Below are positions 11,549 to 23,919 of a DNA stretch of 64,000 nt, piece after piece (position 1 is the first letter of the stretch; every line of letters begins with the position of its first letter). Below the pieces are notes generated by a model. It was not told the DNA's origin. It did not search any database and saw nothing but the letters and a program-made list of their open reading frames with translations. Source of the stretch: Platynereis dumerilii (Eukaryota; Annelida; Polychaeta; Phyllodocida; Nereididae); contig JAPTHN010000001.1 in NCBI GenBank assembly GCA_026936325.1, forward strand, positions 6,088,560 to 6,152,559. Direction: 5' to 3'. A program made the position numbers and the translations under genes.

Positions 11549-12381
11549 CCAGGCGTCCACTAGGGTCAGGACAAGACCAGGAACCATCAGGAAAGTGAAA
11601 TTGATAGTCCCCCATCCCTTCAGCATGTTGTCCTGGCCTTCCTGAAGCCTTCCTGATGCTGTCCTCGTCTTTCCTGAACGCTTCTTGGTGCTTCAGCGAC
11701 TTCAGCAGAGGCAAATATTTCAGCAAAATTTGGACGCTGAAATTGATTTCCTGGTACCTTCAGCAACTTGTCCTCGTTGTCCTGACAGTGTCCTGAAGGC
11801 TTCCTGGCTTTCCTGAACCATTCAGGAACCCTTCAGCATCTTCTTGAAGCTGTCCGGGACCCATATGCGCTGCTGACAGCTTCAGGAATGTTCAGGAAGG
11901 CTTGCTGAAGGTATGCTGAAGGCGCTGAAGGCATGAGGAAGTAATGAGGAACCAATGCTGAGACTACCAAGAAGCTCTCAGGAATGGTGAGGAACATCAG
12001 GAAGCCTTGCAGACAGCTCCCAGAAGGTGTCAGGACAGCTCAGACAGCGTGCAGAAGGTGTCAGGAAGATGCAGAAAAGGTGCAGAAGGTCCCTGGAAAG
12101 GCACTGAAATATGTTTAGAACAAGATATTTATTGGGAAAAATAAGAAAATGAATCCCAATCAGCTACCAAATAACATTTCCTCATGTTGTCCGCACAGTG
12201 TCTGGAAGGCTTTTTCATTGTCCTAGCCGTTGTTTTTACCCTTCTTGGAGTGTTCTGCATGCTGTCTGGAGACAAGATGCAGAAATTCTTAAGAATGGAC
12301 CATCTGATGCTGAAGATATGCTGAAATGGCCAAATTTGCTTCCCCAACCCTTCCTGGTCTTGTCCTGACCCTAGTGGACGG
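11549..12381. mobile_element. Fold-back element, CGTCCACTAGGGTCAGG ends, CAGGAA-rich interior
   Basis: The ends are inverted repeats of at least 28 bp (CGTCCACTAGGGTCAGGACA at left, its complement at right). The interior is packed with TTCCTGAAG-type words in the left half and CAGGAAG/TGCAGAAGG-type words in the right half. The motif strand flips near 11860. The right third (12120-12300) is more ordinary sequence. Total length is about 833 bp with no transposase, so it is a non-autonomous DNA element of uncertain superfamily. Confidence 0.75.
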
Positions 12382-12639
12382 CCCCCAAAATTTAAATTTT
12401 TTAATTTATTAAGGCACATTTTGGGCCAAATTGGGTTAAGGTCAAAACAGGACTTCTGAGACACGTTTCTATATATTTATTAGTTTATATTATCGAGATG
12501 TGGCCCATTACCCCAGAATGACACTGGCAAATCCCAGTAAGTCTATCTCTCACCGCACAGACTGGAATTTACAAGTAAATTTTCACTGAATGTCCAAAAT
12601 GTGACTTAATAGGTTTTCCCTTTGGACGCTAGCATTGAT

Positions 12640-14050
12640 GACCAATTATAATTATCATTTTCCATTAAAAAACAACCTTTCTACATCAATTTTCACAGTT
12701 TACTTGTCGCTTCCTCCAAATTTAAAGGTATAGGAGTTGATGAACGGACTGGAATAGATTTTTTTAAAGCCTGTTCGAACTGTTAGGTTATAAGTTGTCT
12801 GAAGCTCTGAGCTGGAAGTGTTTTCAGAGTTCAGTTTTCCGATTGACCTTGCAATGGAAGACACTGCCCCGAAAAAATGTACAATGGTGTATGACGCTTG
12901 GAAAAGGAAGAAGACAGGAAAAATGATGGTAATTCTGGTATACAATACTATACTGAGTATACACGTTAGACATAAAGGTTCATACAAAAACGCTGATTGT
13001 TTTTTGGGTTTGTCCTTCTCATTCTATTATGGTTTCTTGATATTCTGTATACATCGGTACTGTCTAATGGAGCATGTCGATTCTACTTCTAGCCGCGTCA
13101 TCAAAAATTTTTGTAACAATGTATCGACTTCAAAAATGCCATTCTCCTTTTAACTGTACCATCCCATATCATTATGCAATTGAACTGGGGAAGTTGAAAG
13201 GTAATCTAAAATTAGCTTTATCATTTTCAGACCTTGTTTTCCATAATCTGCTTTGATTCAATAAGAGTGACATGTAATGGAAGCAGTTTAGGTGCATGTG
13301 CAATTATTTCAGAATGAAGCAATGGCACTTGATTAATAGGTTTAGTTTGTATCATTTCGCCTTCATCTGAAGTCGATGTTGGTTTTGATGAAGTCTGGCT
13401 TCAAAGGCATGTTTTATTGTGTTAAACTTTCATGCTGTTCCTTGACGAGATACATTGGAATAAAAGTTTTGTTCTTTGGTAAAATGTTATTTTGCAGAAA
13501 ACACATCTCTGTTTCATCAAAGAATTGGATAGATTATATAATTTACAATGACAGAATGTTCATACTCCCATTTGCTAAAGACAGTTTATTATTGATTTAC
13601 TTAACTTTACCTTTGTGAAAAAGTCATTAAAATTATAACAACTGTGTCACTCTTACTTTGCGTAGAGTGACAGACTCACTTACTTCTTATTTTCGTCACA
13701 AGTTCATGTCAGAGTTCCGTATATATCACCATTCCATTTATGCTAATCAAGTAAGTCCTTTCAACATTGGGGCTATGGGGAGAGCAGGTAATTTCAACTG
13801 GGTCAAGTTGAGCTTTCCTTTGGCAGTATATCAAACAGTCACTGCCTCTCTTGGTTCCTTAGCTACTGGTTTTCATATATATTTTCTGTGTGGTAAGAGT
13901 ATAGAAGCTCTACATATGTATGTTAGGCCTGGTTGTCAAAAGGCAAACTCGATTGCAATATTGTATTATGGGTACTGATAACTGACACAATAAATTATTT
14001 TCTAATCAAATCCTTCCTTGTTTTAAATTGAAATTATCACTTCACGAGTG
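12640..14050 (+). repeat. Family R-related segment, copy 3 (right part)
   Basis: This continues the copy begun at 11190 and matches 8285-9300. At 13690-13870 it carries the inverted module (AAGTTCATGTCAGAG ... CTCTTGGTTCCTTAG) also found at 5270, 16280, 40440 and 48220. No gene is seen. Confidence 0.55.
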
Positions 14051-14328
14051 CCTAGGTAAATGGTTTGGGAACAACTTTCTTCCATAACGAACTCTTCTTT
14101 GTCTAAACTTCAATCCTTTAAGAAGAATTCAATTTGAAAGCATCTCATATGGTATAACAAAAACTCAACAATTCTCACTTTTAAACCAGCTGTCTTACAT
14201 TACATCATATTAATAACTGTCATGAATACAAAACATGTCACCAACGGTAAAAGATAGTTGTTTATGTGGTAATAATGTTGATTTTACACGGATACTGCTT
14301 ACTAGCTGTTTGATTATATTGATACATG

Positions 14329-14555
14329 CACTCTAAATAATGTCGGAATTGGTTTTTTAGATTCAAGATGGTTTTTGAAAAACCAAATTTCAATGCAAAA
14401 CCAAAATGGATTTAAAAAAAAAAAACCAAATTTCAATGCAAAGCCAAAATGGATTCTTAAAAAAATCCATTTTGGTTTTTTGCATTGAAATTTGGTTTTT
14501 CAAAACACCATTTTGAATCTAAAAAACCAATTTTGTCCCGACATTTTTTAGAATG
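14329..14555. mobile_element. Palindromic MITE, CACTCTAAAAAATGTC ends (complete)
   Basis: The element folds almost wholly on itself. The arms carry AACCAAATTTCAATGCAAA and the complement TTTGCATTGAAATTTGGTT, and TTGGTTTTTTAGATTC occurs near both ends. The left half contains an extra copy of the inner arm. Length is about 227 bp, non-coding. Relatives lie at 3749-3816 (half) and 36552-36758 (inside a LINE). Confidence 0.8.
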
Positions 14556-17500
14556 TGTGCCTAAAGCACAGTACGAAGGGTTCATATGTACACTGTAGCC
14601 AGAGAAAAAAACTTGTCTTAAAGCATTGGATGTATTCAGCTAACCTGAGCTGTGTATATAAGAAAATAAAATTTATTCAGTTTCTGAAACCAGTATTGAA
14701 ATGGGTAGTTACGGAACCAAGAGAGGAAGTGACTCTTTGATGTACTGCCAGTGGAAGGCTTAACTTGACCCAGTGGAAATTACCTGCTCTCCCTATAGCC
14801 CCAATATTGAAAGGACAACCAGAATTAGCATGAAAGGAATGATGCTACATTAACCTCTGACATGAACTCGTGACAAGAATTATAGATCAAGTGTGTATAC
14901 AGAACTGCTCACTTTTATGGGTTCTGAGGTTGCAAGAATCAGAAATGTGTGTCTTTGAAGTATGAGCATTTAAAATTGAGAGGGTTTCCCAGGAATAGGC
15001 TTCACAAATGCGTATTGTATTCTTTAAGTTTATTAAATGTGCCATTACAAGTTCATGTATGTGCAATTATGGTTACAGACATGAAAAACTTGAAATAGTT
15101 GAATGCAGGGGAGAGTGGGCACAGTGAGACACCAGTCAAAGTGAGATAAGTGCACATGTAAGACTAAGCCCTTAGTGTCCTAGTGGTTTTTTTAGAGAGC
15201 TACCATCTCTTGTGTTGTTCAAAATTAAGTTACACTGTAAAATTTTAATTTTGAGTTAGCTTAAATGATTGAGTGAGATGGTTGCACAATTCTTCTGAGC
15301 TATCATAGCTTGTTGTTTAAAGTTATAACAACATAAAAATTATCATAACTCACAATATCAAGCTATGTCAGCTCAAACAAATTGTGCAACCATCTCACTC
15401 AATCATTTGAGCTGACTCAGAATTTCAGATTTTACAGTGTACAGATTGGCCTAAATCCTAGATGTTTAGAAGCATTGGTTTAGTGCAATTTCACGTTTTG
15501 GATTTAGCTAAATTACTTTTTTTCTTAATTATCTTTTGCCATAACTCTCCAACATATTGGGATAATACAAGTCAACAAGCACGGTTTCCAACCATATTTA
15601 TTTGCCTAATTTATTTCAGTGGGCGATAGGTCCCCAATTAAGGCGTGTTGGCCTCAGGAATCCAAATTTAAGCAAAGAAAGCTCTGCAGGGTACAGTGAC
15701 AGTTTACTGTAAATGACATTTGAACTAGTGAAGTTGACAGGCACACAAGAAGTCAGCTTTATCACTGTAATCCATGTTTTACACAGTCTGCTTTGATCAA
15801 ATGAAGTTTGACATGTTATTCAAGCAGTTCAGGTGCATGTACAATTATTTCGAAGCAAGCGTAATTGTTGGATAGGTCGGATTTTTATATTTGTGCTCTC
15901 ACGTTGGAATTTGAAGTCGATGTTGATTTTGAAAGAACAATTCTGCCTATCTGGCTTAAAATGCATGTCTAGTTGTGTTAAAGTTTCTGCTCATTGATCA
16001 AGTACATTGATTGAAAAAAGTATTTTTTGCCTTACACTTCATTCTGCAGAACACACATCTCTGTTTCGTCCAAAATTAGTTCTGAAAATAAATTTAGTTC
16101 TGACAGTATGTTTGATTGTGTATGAACTATTTTTGTCTGCCAGTAAATGTAGTCATTTTTTAAAATTAACATCATTTCACTTTGCAAAATACTGTCAACT
16201 GTTAATAACTGCATCATTCATGTAATTCCAGCGAGAAATTAACACATTTTCTTAGCAGAGCGTATTTCTTATTCTTGTCACAAGCTAATGTCAGAGTTCA
16301 GTATATATCATCACTCTATTTATGCTAATTCGAAATGTCCTTTCAACGTGTGGGCTATATAGGGAGATGGGTAATTTCAATTGGGTCAAGTTGAGCTTTC
16401 CTTTGGCAGTATATCAAACAGTCACTGCCTGTCTTGGTTCCTTAGCTAGCCATTTTCATATCAGTTTCAACAGGCCTGTATGGTAAGATAATGGAAACTT
16501 AACATAGGGGCCTGGTCGATAAAATGAAAATTCCATGCATTATCTCGACCTTCCAGATATCTGACATACTGTTTAGTTTTATGAAATGTGCTAAAAATTC
16601 ACTCCCTTGATTTGAATTTAAAGTATCACCTTGAGAGTACCAGGGTCATTGGCTTTTGTGACATACATTTGTAATCAGCTGTATTTTAAGACAGGACAAA
16701 TAAGTATCTTATGATGAAGCATTGCTTTTTCAAAAAGGTAAGAATTTTATTCTTGCCGTAACGGTCACCAGCATAAAATTGGTGCAACAGGTTTTACAGT
16801 GTAGGCTAACCAAATCCTTTGCACTCTATTTCTTGCTGGAGGATATCAATTTCTGCAGCTATTCTCTTGCCACTCCATAGAATGTCAAGTCCTGTTAATC
16901 TTTATTAATCTTCCTGTACTGATGAACTGCTGTTTGATTGAACCCAAGGCAAATTTAGCTCCACACAAATCACTCAAAATAATGTTCTGACTTTGCCAAA
17001 TAAATCAAGGAGATTCAGCTTTGGAATAATCATGGTAATGATGATGTTGGCGATTGCCATGAATTTTCAATCAAAATGTAACATGACACTGTAATGCTTC
17101 AATATGTCAGTAATGTTTGCACGTAATGATATTGGTGCATACATGCACTTCCATAGTAAATTTTGACATACGTTATATGAAAGGTCTATCTGAAGGAACA
17201 TGCACAAGCTTTCACAAAATATATTGGGTGGAACAACTTCACCCCTATCATGGGCAATATCTTGCCCCCAACACTGGATCAAACTGTGTCACATGATCTT
17301 CTTTTTAATGCCTACCATCATCTTGCATATTGATTGGATTGCACTGAATAGTTGGAAAAATTACATCCATCTCTGACATGAATTCCCAATTCTTTTTTTT
17401 ATTAATCCTGACTTGTGCAAGCATAAGATGCCAGCCTGAGCTGTGCCATGTAAGAAAATGATAAAATTAATTCAGTTTCTGAGCCCTGTATTGAAATTGG

Positions 17501-18040
17501 TAATTAAGGAACCAAGAGAGGAAGCAACTCTTTGATGTACTGCCAGTGGAAGGCTCAACTTGACCCAGTGGAAATTACCTGCTCTCCTTATAGCACCAAT
17601 ATTGAAAGGACAACCAGAATTAGCATGAAAGGAATGGTGCTACACTATAACCCCTGACATAAACTTGTGACACGAATTATAAATCTAAAAGTTCAAGAAC
17701 CAGGAATCTATGTCTTTTAAGCATGAACATTTACAACGAAGCAGGTTATTCATGAATAAGGTTTCAAAAATTTCGTTAATTTGTTTAAATGTGCTCTTAC
17801 TAAATGGAGTATTAGAGTTCTCCAGGTCATATGTGCGTGAGTCAATATTAAGTGTACTGAGATCCATCCAGCATAAATTCATCTGCAACATTTTAAAATG
17901 GCAAACAATAATCATTCTTATGTCATTTTTCTATCTATGTGGAAACCATAAAACAATATGAGATGTCCATCCATCACTGTTTGAATTGACCAGTCCATCT
18001 CAATTTTCAGCAATATATCTTCCAAAAATTGTCAGATTTG
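14556..18040 (+). repeat. Modular dispersed repeat family R, copy 4 (longest)
   Basis: This is the most complete plus-strand copy. The GGAACCAAGAGAGGAAG module is at 14714 and again at 17510, its inverse is near 16435, and the CACTCCATAGAATGTCAAGT module is near 16870. The end at about 17995-18040 (CAGCAATATATCTTCC) reappears inverted at 40010 and 47790, which suggests a true element terminus. A fold-back MITE is inserted at 15231-15442. Confidence 0.6.
15231..15442. mobile_element. Fold-back MITE, ACACTGTAAAATTT ends (copy 2)
   Basis: This has the same structure as 10842-11043. It starts TACACTGTAAAATTTTAATT and ends TTTTACAGTGTA, with GATGGTTGCACAATT facing its complement. It sits within family R copy 4. 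The corresponding place in copy 1 (about 4475) lacks it, so it inserted after the copies diverged. Confidence 0.75.
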
Positions 18041-18214
18041 CACTCATAGAGATTGGTTCTTTTGGAACTACAGATACATTGAATATACCAAGAAAAAACT
18101 TTTAAATGATAAAGTCCGGATGTATACAAAGCTGTAACGTATTCTTTGAAAGTATGTAGCATGATATTTGTCTAGAACATGTTGTAAGAGAGCAAATATG
18201 CAGTTTCTTAAGCA

Positions 18215-18445
18215 GCTGGGTGGCAGAGATGTTAAGGTGCTCCACTGAAGGTCTTTGCCTGCCAGGGTTCAAACCCTGCTTGGGAAAACCGAAATATTCA
18301 TTGCACGTTCATGAGCAAAATCCCAGATCGATGTCATTCTGATGAGACGTTGAATTGGCAGCCCCTTCTCTGTGCTAGGCAAGTAAAAGTTCCTTCACAT
18401 ACGGTACATTCATAACATGTTGAGGACTCCTGCTCCCTCCCCTAG
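18215..18445 (+). repeat. tRNA-derived SINE (family A), full head
   Basis: The head reads GGGTGGCAGAGATGTTAAGG (A-box region), then GGGTTCAAACCCTGC (B-box, RNA polymerase III type). A body with GATGAGACGTTGAATTGGCA and a tail with GGCAAGTAAAAG follow. The A-box resembles leucine or serine tRNA. Other copies are at 39024-37420 (minus, split) and about 46525-46395 (minus, truncated). The intact B-box suggests a fairly young copy. Confidence 0.75.
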
Positions 18446-18554
18446 CCCAATCAACCCTCATGAGTGCCCAGAAGACTGCACTTTATACCCATATCGATCT
18501 ATCAATCTAAATTTAGGCCAAAATTTAGAGGTATATATTTTTCAATATTGTGCA

Positions 18555-18846
18555 TGTGCACGAATTTGTAAACCTGCAAAAACGAACATGTACATGAATT
18601 TGGCATTCGTATAAGTGTCAAATATTGTCATTCACGAATTTGCATAGGTGCACATGTAATAACGAACATACTAACCTCAAACCTTCTCTAAACATAATTT
18701 TAACACTAAACCCTAATGATATAGCATTTCCACGAATGTTAGTGTTAGCATGTATACGAATGTAAAATAAAGCAAATTCACGAGTGTTAGTTATTACATA
18801 TACACGAGCACGTATGCTCGTTTTTACACATCCACAAATTCGCCAA
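18555..18846. mobile_element. Fold-back element, CACGAATTTGTAAAC arms
   Basis: The left arm (CGAATTTGTAAACCTGC, AAAAACGAACATG) and the right arm (CGTTTTTACACATCCAC, AAATTCG) are inverted imperfect repeats. CACGAATG-type words recur through the interior. It is about 290 bp long and non-coding. Confidence 0.5.
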
Positions 18847-18984
18847 ATAATGAAAAATATATACATAAAATTTGACATGGTTCTAATGCATACAGGCGAT
18901 GCCAAAAGCACAATAAGTGCAGGTAGCTTATGGAGGGAAAGCATGCAGTTTTTTACAGCATGATAAAGCTGCTTGATTTCACAA

Positions 18985-21640
18985 ACCTGACCAAATTACT
19001 CAATTCTCAAGAGGTAATTTTGCATGTGGTTCTTTTAAACAGATATCCATCAGCAGCTGTAAGGTGAAGGTGGATCAACAGGGCTTGACATGGAGTGGAG
19101 TGGCATTAGAATTACCCCTGGAGTTTGTGTATCTCAGACAAATGCCAGAGTACAAAAGCCCCTTGAGCAATCTGTGAATATTGCATAGCGTGTAGGTTCA
19201 GAGGTTTTTTGCAGACTCAAAAAAAAAAAAATGGGACATTTAGCGGCCGCCAATCTGTAAAAGGTTTAAAAACTTTTGGTCAATTAACAATCAAAAATTT
19301 CTGAAATAAACAAAAAATACTGGTACACTGTATTTGCAGTTCAATGGAATCATTGAACTGAGCCTCCCCCTTAATTACTCCAGCGTCATTCTGCAATTTG
19401 CACATGCACTAAACTGCTTCAATAACATGTCACTTTTCACTGCATCAAAGCAGATTGCAGAAACAAGGATTTGAAAGATAAAGTTCATGCAGTGTCTTTC
19501 TTCAGTTCCAAAACATCAAACCAAATTACAACAAGGTGAATACACAAGATTTGATATTAGATAAATGATTTAAACTGATCAAGTGTATATTTTTTTCTCT
19601 GAACATCACTTAAATTAGGGTACTAAACTGTGGCCAATGGTTTGGATATGATGCATTTACAAAATACCAGAAATATTTTCAGCCTCAATACGTACATCAA
19701 TATTTCAAGATGAAAAATTACCGAAAGAACAGTATTTCATTGGAAATAATCTTTCAAAGATTAACTGCTTTTGATGCCATTTGTTCGGTTGTGATTACAC
19801 TGAAGAAAGCCTTTTAACACTGATTCTTGTGACTGAAACTATAGGCATGTTCATGATTTCAATAAACGGGTGATCGATTGAGGGATTGCTTGAATTATCA
19901 TGGCTGTGTGAGTGTCTGTGTTAGAGTACATTTTTTAAGAGAATGTATTTCATTTAGAAAATAATTTTTGGACTAAAAGAAGTACTCTTTAATAATGTTA
20001 TATAGCCTCTCTTAGAGCAAATTTTAGTGCCAGCTTTGATAGTTATGATGTAGGAGACATGAAATACTTCATAAAAACTAACTTTTATGAATTGTGTAAT
20101 TTTGGCTTGGAATCTCAGCATTTTTTAAGAAAGGGATAACATTTTGATTGCCTTTAGGTGCAATGCTTTAGATCAAACACAACATGTCCAGAGTGCTTCT
20201 TTGATGGCTTTCTTAATTAGCTTTCACTTTGTAATTGAATAAATGGAAACTTGTCTGTAGTATGGTAAAGGCGTAAAAGCTAGGCCAAAAGCATTATTTC
20301 TACGCATTAGTTGGGTAGCTGATGGAGGGAAGGAAGCGTTAGCAGTATAAAAAGGTGCACAATGGATACCAGCACATAGCATTTTCTGGCTTCTTGCTGA
20401 CAGCGACATTATAACAAAACAACCCAAGTCAGGGTCACTGAGTAACAATATCACTCGCTGTTGTGTGAATTAATATCACTCGAGCCCGCAGGGCGAGAGT
20501 GATATTAATTCACACAACAGCGAGTGATATTGTACGAAGTGCCCTGACGCGTGGTTGTTTTGTTTTTATCACCTGGTTTTACCTCAAATTTTCAGTTATA
20601 CAGAGGGACTATTTTCTACCATTACAAAAATGTGAAGTCACCATGGAGCAACAATGGACATGACGTCACAATCCCATTATTCTGGCCCATGTTTGGTTTG
20701 TGACATCATCAGGCAGCTGAAATGCTGGTGATGTCATAACCATTGTTAAAAAATACCGCCCTTGAAGGTTGGTATTTTTTACAATATCATAGGCCCTGAT
20801 ATTTTGACTGTAAACAGTGATATTCACAGCCAACCAGGTGATAATATGCTATTAGCCAGTGTTAGAATCATTTTTCTTAACACAATTTCATTGTATAAGA
20901 GAGCTGCATTTCTTTCGGTTTTTGAGTGTTTCTATAGCTATAATGCAACAAAAAAATAGGTCATGCAAACTAATGCAAATGCTATGAGGTATTCAAAAAT
21001 AGGTGTCAATATCTTTGAACAGGAAACATATTGCCAGATTTTTGATGCAGCGTTTGAATTTTAAAACTCAAGACTAAATCAGGCGATGTAAGTCACTTTC
21101 AGGTCTTCTCATGTCAGCAAGGTTAATCTTGTGGATTTTTTACTCTGGATTAAGGGTGATTTTAAAAGGTGTCATTTGTTATAATATTCCTCCAGTTGAT
21201 GTTGCTACCTATTTTTGCCTGACCTGATATTTAGTCTTTCCACTTAAAATTGTCTTCAAATTCCATGAGCCTATTGTTGACAAACCTGACCAAATTGCTC
21301 CATTCCCAAGGAACTACTTTTACATGGAGTTCTATTAAACAGCTATTCATCAGCGTCTCGAAGATTAAGGTAGATTAAACAGGCCTTGACATGGAGTGGA
21401 GCGGCATAAGAATTAAGCCAGAGTTTGTGTGTCCCAGGCTTGGGGCAAGTTGTCACATTTTCACAAAAATGACTTTGAGTTACTACATGACCTACAAGGA
21501 AACACATGGTTGATAAATCAGGATGAAAGCTGAATAAAAACTTTCTCAAGACTCACAAAAATGTTACAGGGTTGGAAGTTTCCTAACAGGCTGAACCTGG
21601 AGACCTCTCAGAGACAGTCAAACTTGAAGAAAAAAAAAAT
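18985..21640 (-). repeat. Modular dispersed repeat family R, copy 5
   Basis: The stretch at 19000-20200 matches 41500-42600 closely and in the same orientation, sharing GAGCAAATTTTAGTGCCAGC and ACACAACATGTCCAGAGTGC. The modules at 18985-19190 and 21280-21440 match 43130-43340 (GCTTGACATGGAGTGGAG). They are inverted relative to copies 1 and 4. A 432-bp element is inserted at 20413. No open frame of interest remains. Confidence 0.6.
20413..20844. mobile_element. Insertion carrying a long near-perfect hairpin
   Basis: The first part is a hairpin. AATATCACTCGCTGTTGTG at 20446 faces CACAACAGCGAGTGATATT ending near 20531, and pairing continues outward through GTCAGGG to AACAAAACAACC near 20414. 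A second small hairpin (AAAAAATACC/GGTATTTTTT) lies at 20748-20780. The related copy of family R at about 42748 lacks the whole segment and reads straight through, which sets the ends at about 20413 and 20844, flanked by TAT on both sides. No coding sequence, so a non-autonomous DNA element. Confidence 0.75.
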
Positions 21641-21649
21641 AGTGACAAC

Positions 21650-22520
21650 TAGACCCGGTCTCCCCTATATATATATTTTATTCGACATTCAAATATCAGA
21701 AAGGATACATATGTCTGGCACAAGTGCAAATAAATACAACATAGGCTAACTATTAATAAAAACATAAAATACACACAGTTAAATATCCATAAAATTCACT
21801 ACATAATACAAACAAATCATAAAATAATTGTAGTTTTAAGTTAATTCAGGTTCCAGCCACCAAGTTAGTCGAATATTAAAAAAAAATTTAGCCAATGTTT
21901 TTCAGATCCTATACTTCAGATATATATATTTGTGTACAGCATTAACAATTTTTGTTGTTGCCAAACCATTAATCAGTCAAGATAATTATAAGATATATAT
22001 ATATTTTTTTTTATTATTAAACAATTTAGGAGAAATATATAGAACATTATAAAAGTAATTGGAGGATATATAATTTGCTGCTACAAAACCAGTTTTTAGA
22101 ATAACCAATTACAGATGATTTCATATTTGAAGACATTTCTCAAATAACAAGATATTTTGCAAAATTCTCGGTCTGACATCAGAAAATCCTGCCAGGTGAT
22201 TGGTCAAGTTGCCCATTGCGTGTCACGTTTTTTCAGCTTGCTTCAAGCAATTGATGTTCGCTGGAACAATTATGTCATAATTGTGACCAACAGTATACTG
22301 CAATGGCCAACTTGGTATTGTGGCAGTTGTTCACGCGTGTCAAACCGCAATCCACATGAACTCTTTCATTTCTTAATGAATTATTGTATTTCACACTCCT
22401 GTGTACAACTGTTGATCGTTTCAATTTATAAATATTAAATCAGTTTCAAGCTGACTCTGAATGGCTTCACATCTATTTACACTAAATTATCATGCCTTGA
22501 CCAAAAGCATTGTCTATGAC
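21650..22520. other. No gene seen, AT-rich
   Basis: AT-rich sequence with short TA runs (near 21668, 21922, 21990). An open frame at 22157-22438 has no splice context or recognisable motif. Confidence 0.45.
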
Positions 22521-22527
22521 ATCAGTA

Positions 22528-23513
22528 ATAGCGGGGCAGATTTGTCATGAATAAGGAAGTAATAGTGCATTTATACATAGAAGTATGAAACTTGGCACAC
22601 ATTTCAAAAACATCTTAAAGAAAATATTTAGATAGGGAGCCACTTCAGATTTGACCTGGTTGACCCATGGCAGCCATTTTCCAAAATGGCGGCTAATTAT
22701 CTCATTTTCCTTCATTATGTGAAGTGCCTATAGGTTAAAAGTATGAAAACAGTGCTCATTATCCCTTCTACCAATCTAAATAACATTATCAATTGATTTC
22801 TAGATTGAACTGAGGAATTTTATGATAGTCAGGGTCCTTTTTGAACCATTGAAGAAAATGTATCATTTTCGCGGTTTCCCATAGTTTCATGGAATCTCAA
22901 CTGATTTTAAAACTGACTACATATTTTAATTCCCTGAAAGAAGAGCTTTCAAATGAATGGTCGCATCAATAGTTTCAATGAATTTTTTGTCAAAATTAAA
23001 GAAAAAAGAAAATCTTCAAAAATAATTTTATTTTCATTTTTTCCATTTTCGTACCAAGTTTACGAAACCCATTAATGCGGGTACTCATTTGAAAGCTCTT
23101 CTTACAAGGAATTCAAATATGTAACTTATTTTGAGATTTATAGAGAATTGGTGTAACCATCCGTAACCGCGAAATCCAGTGTTTGAATCAATATTTCTAA
23201 CAAAAAGGATTCCAACTGGCCTGAAAATAGACCAAGGCTACCAAAAAATGTTATAGTAACGTACTGAATACTTAGAGGAGCAATAAAAAACAATATTTAG
23301 GTGTATTCCATTCGTAGGAACTACACAGAAAGCAGCAAAATGGAAGAATTGACCGCCATTTTGGAAAATGGCTGCCAATAGCAACCTAAGCTAAATCTGA
23401 AGTGGCTCCCTATCCAAATATGTTTGTAGGCCTATAGATGTTTTTTAAGTGTGCGCCAAGTTTCATGCTTCTATGTATAAATGCACTATTTTTTTACATA
23501 CCTGCCCCGCTAT
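22528..23513. mobile_element. Fold-back DNA element, TAGCGGGGCAG ends
   Basis: Ends read TAGCGGGGCAG and CTGCCCCGCTA. Inside, the arms share GTGCATTTATACATAGAAG and its complement, then AGGGAGCCACTTCAGAT and its complement. Further in, GAAGAGCTTTCAAATGA faces TCATTTGAAAGCTCTTC, so almost all 986 bp can fold. TA flanks the right end. There is no transposase; the ends and TA context loosely suit Tc1/mariner-like relics. Confidence 0.75.
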
Positions 23514-23514
23514 A

Positions 23515-23919
23515 AGGGACTATTCAGAAATTATGACTGGGTTGAGGGGGAGATGGGAGTTTTACCTGAGTAGGAGCTACATGCTTCAAGGGGGGGCAGT
23601 ACTAATTTTGACCCTTTGTCCAGAATCTATGTGCCTCACAGGCTAAATAGAATTTATGACTTAAGGGTAATTGGAGTTTTGCCCGATGGAGCACCAATTT
23701 TTCACACATGTTTCAAGGGGGGTACTTACTACTCACAACATACTTAAGGGGGGGTATGAAATTTTAATAAAAGAAAAGGGGACATACTAAGAATCCACAT
23801 GGAATGTATGAGAGGTACAAATAAGCATGAAACCAAAGGGGGTATGAATTTTTGACAGAAAGTTCCAACAAATACTCCCCCCCCCCCCCCCCCCGAATCA
23901 TAAATTCTGAATGGTCCCT
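23515..23919. mobile_element. MITE, AGGGACTATTCAGAA ends
   Basis: Left end AGGGACTATTCAGAAATTAT and right end ATAAATTCTGAATGGTCCCT are inverted repeats. The interior has G-runs on the plus strand (GGGGGGGTATGAA-type words) and a 16-base C run near 23880. It abuts the previous element almost base to base. Confidence 0.7.

Noticed and set aside
18215-18290. Possible functional tRNA gene
   Set aside because: The A and B boxes are present but the arms do not fold into a full cloverleaf, and the same head occurs in other SINE copies.
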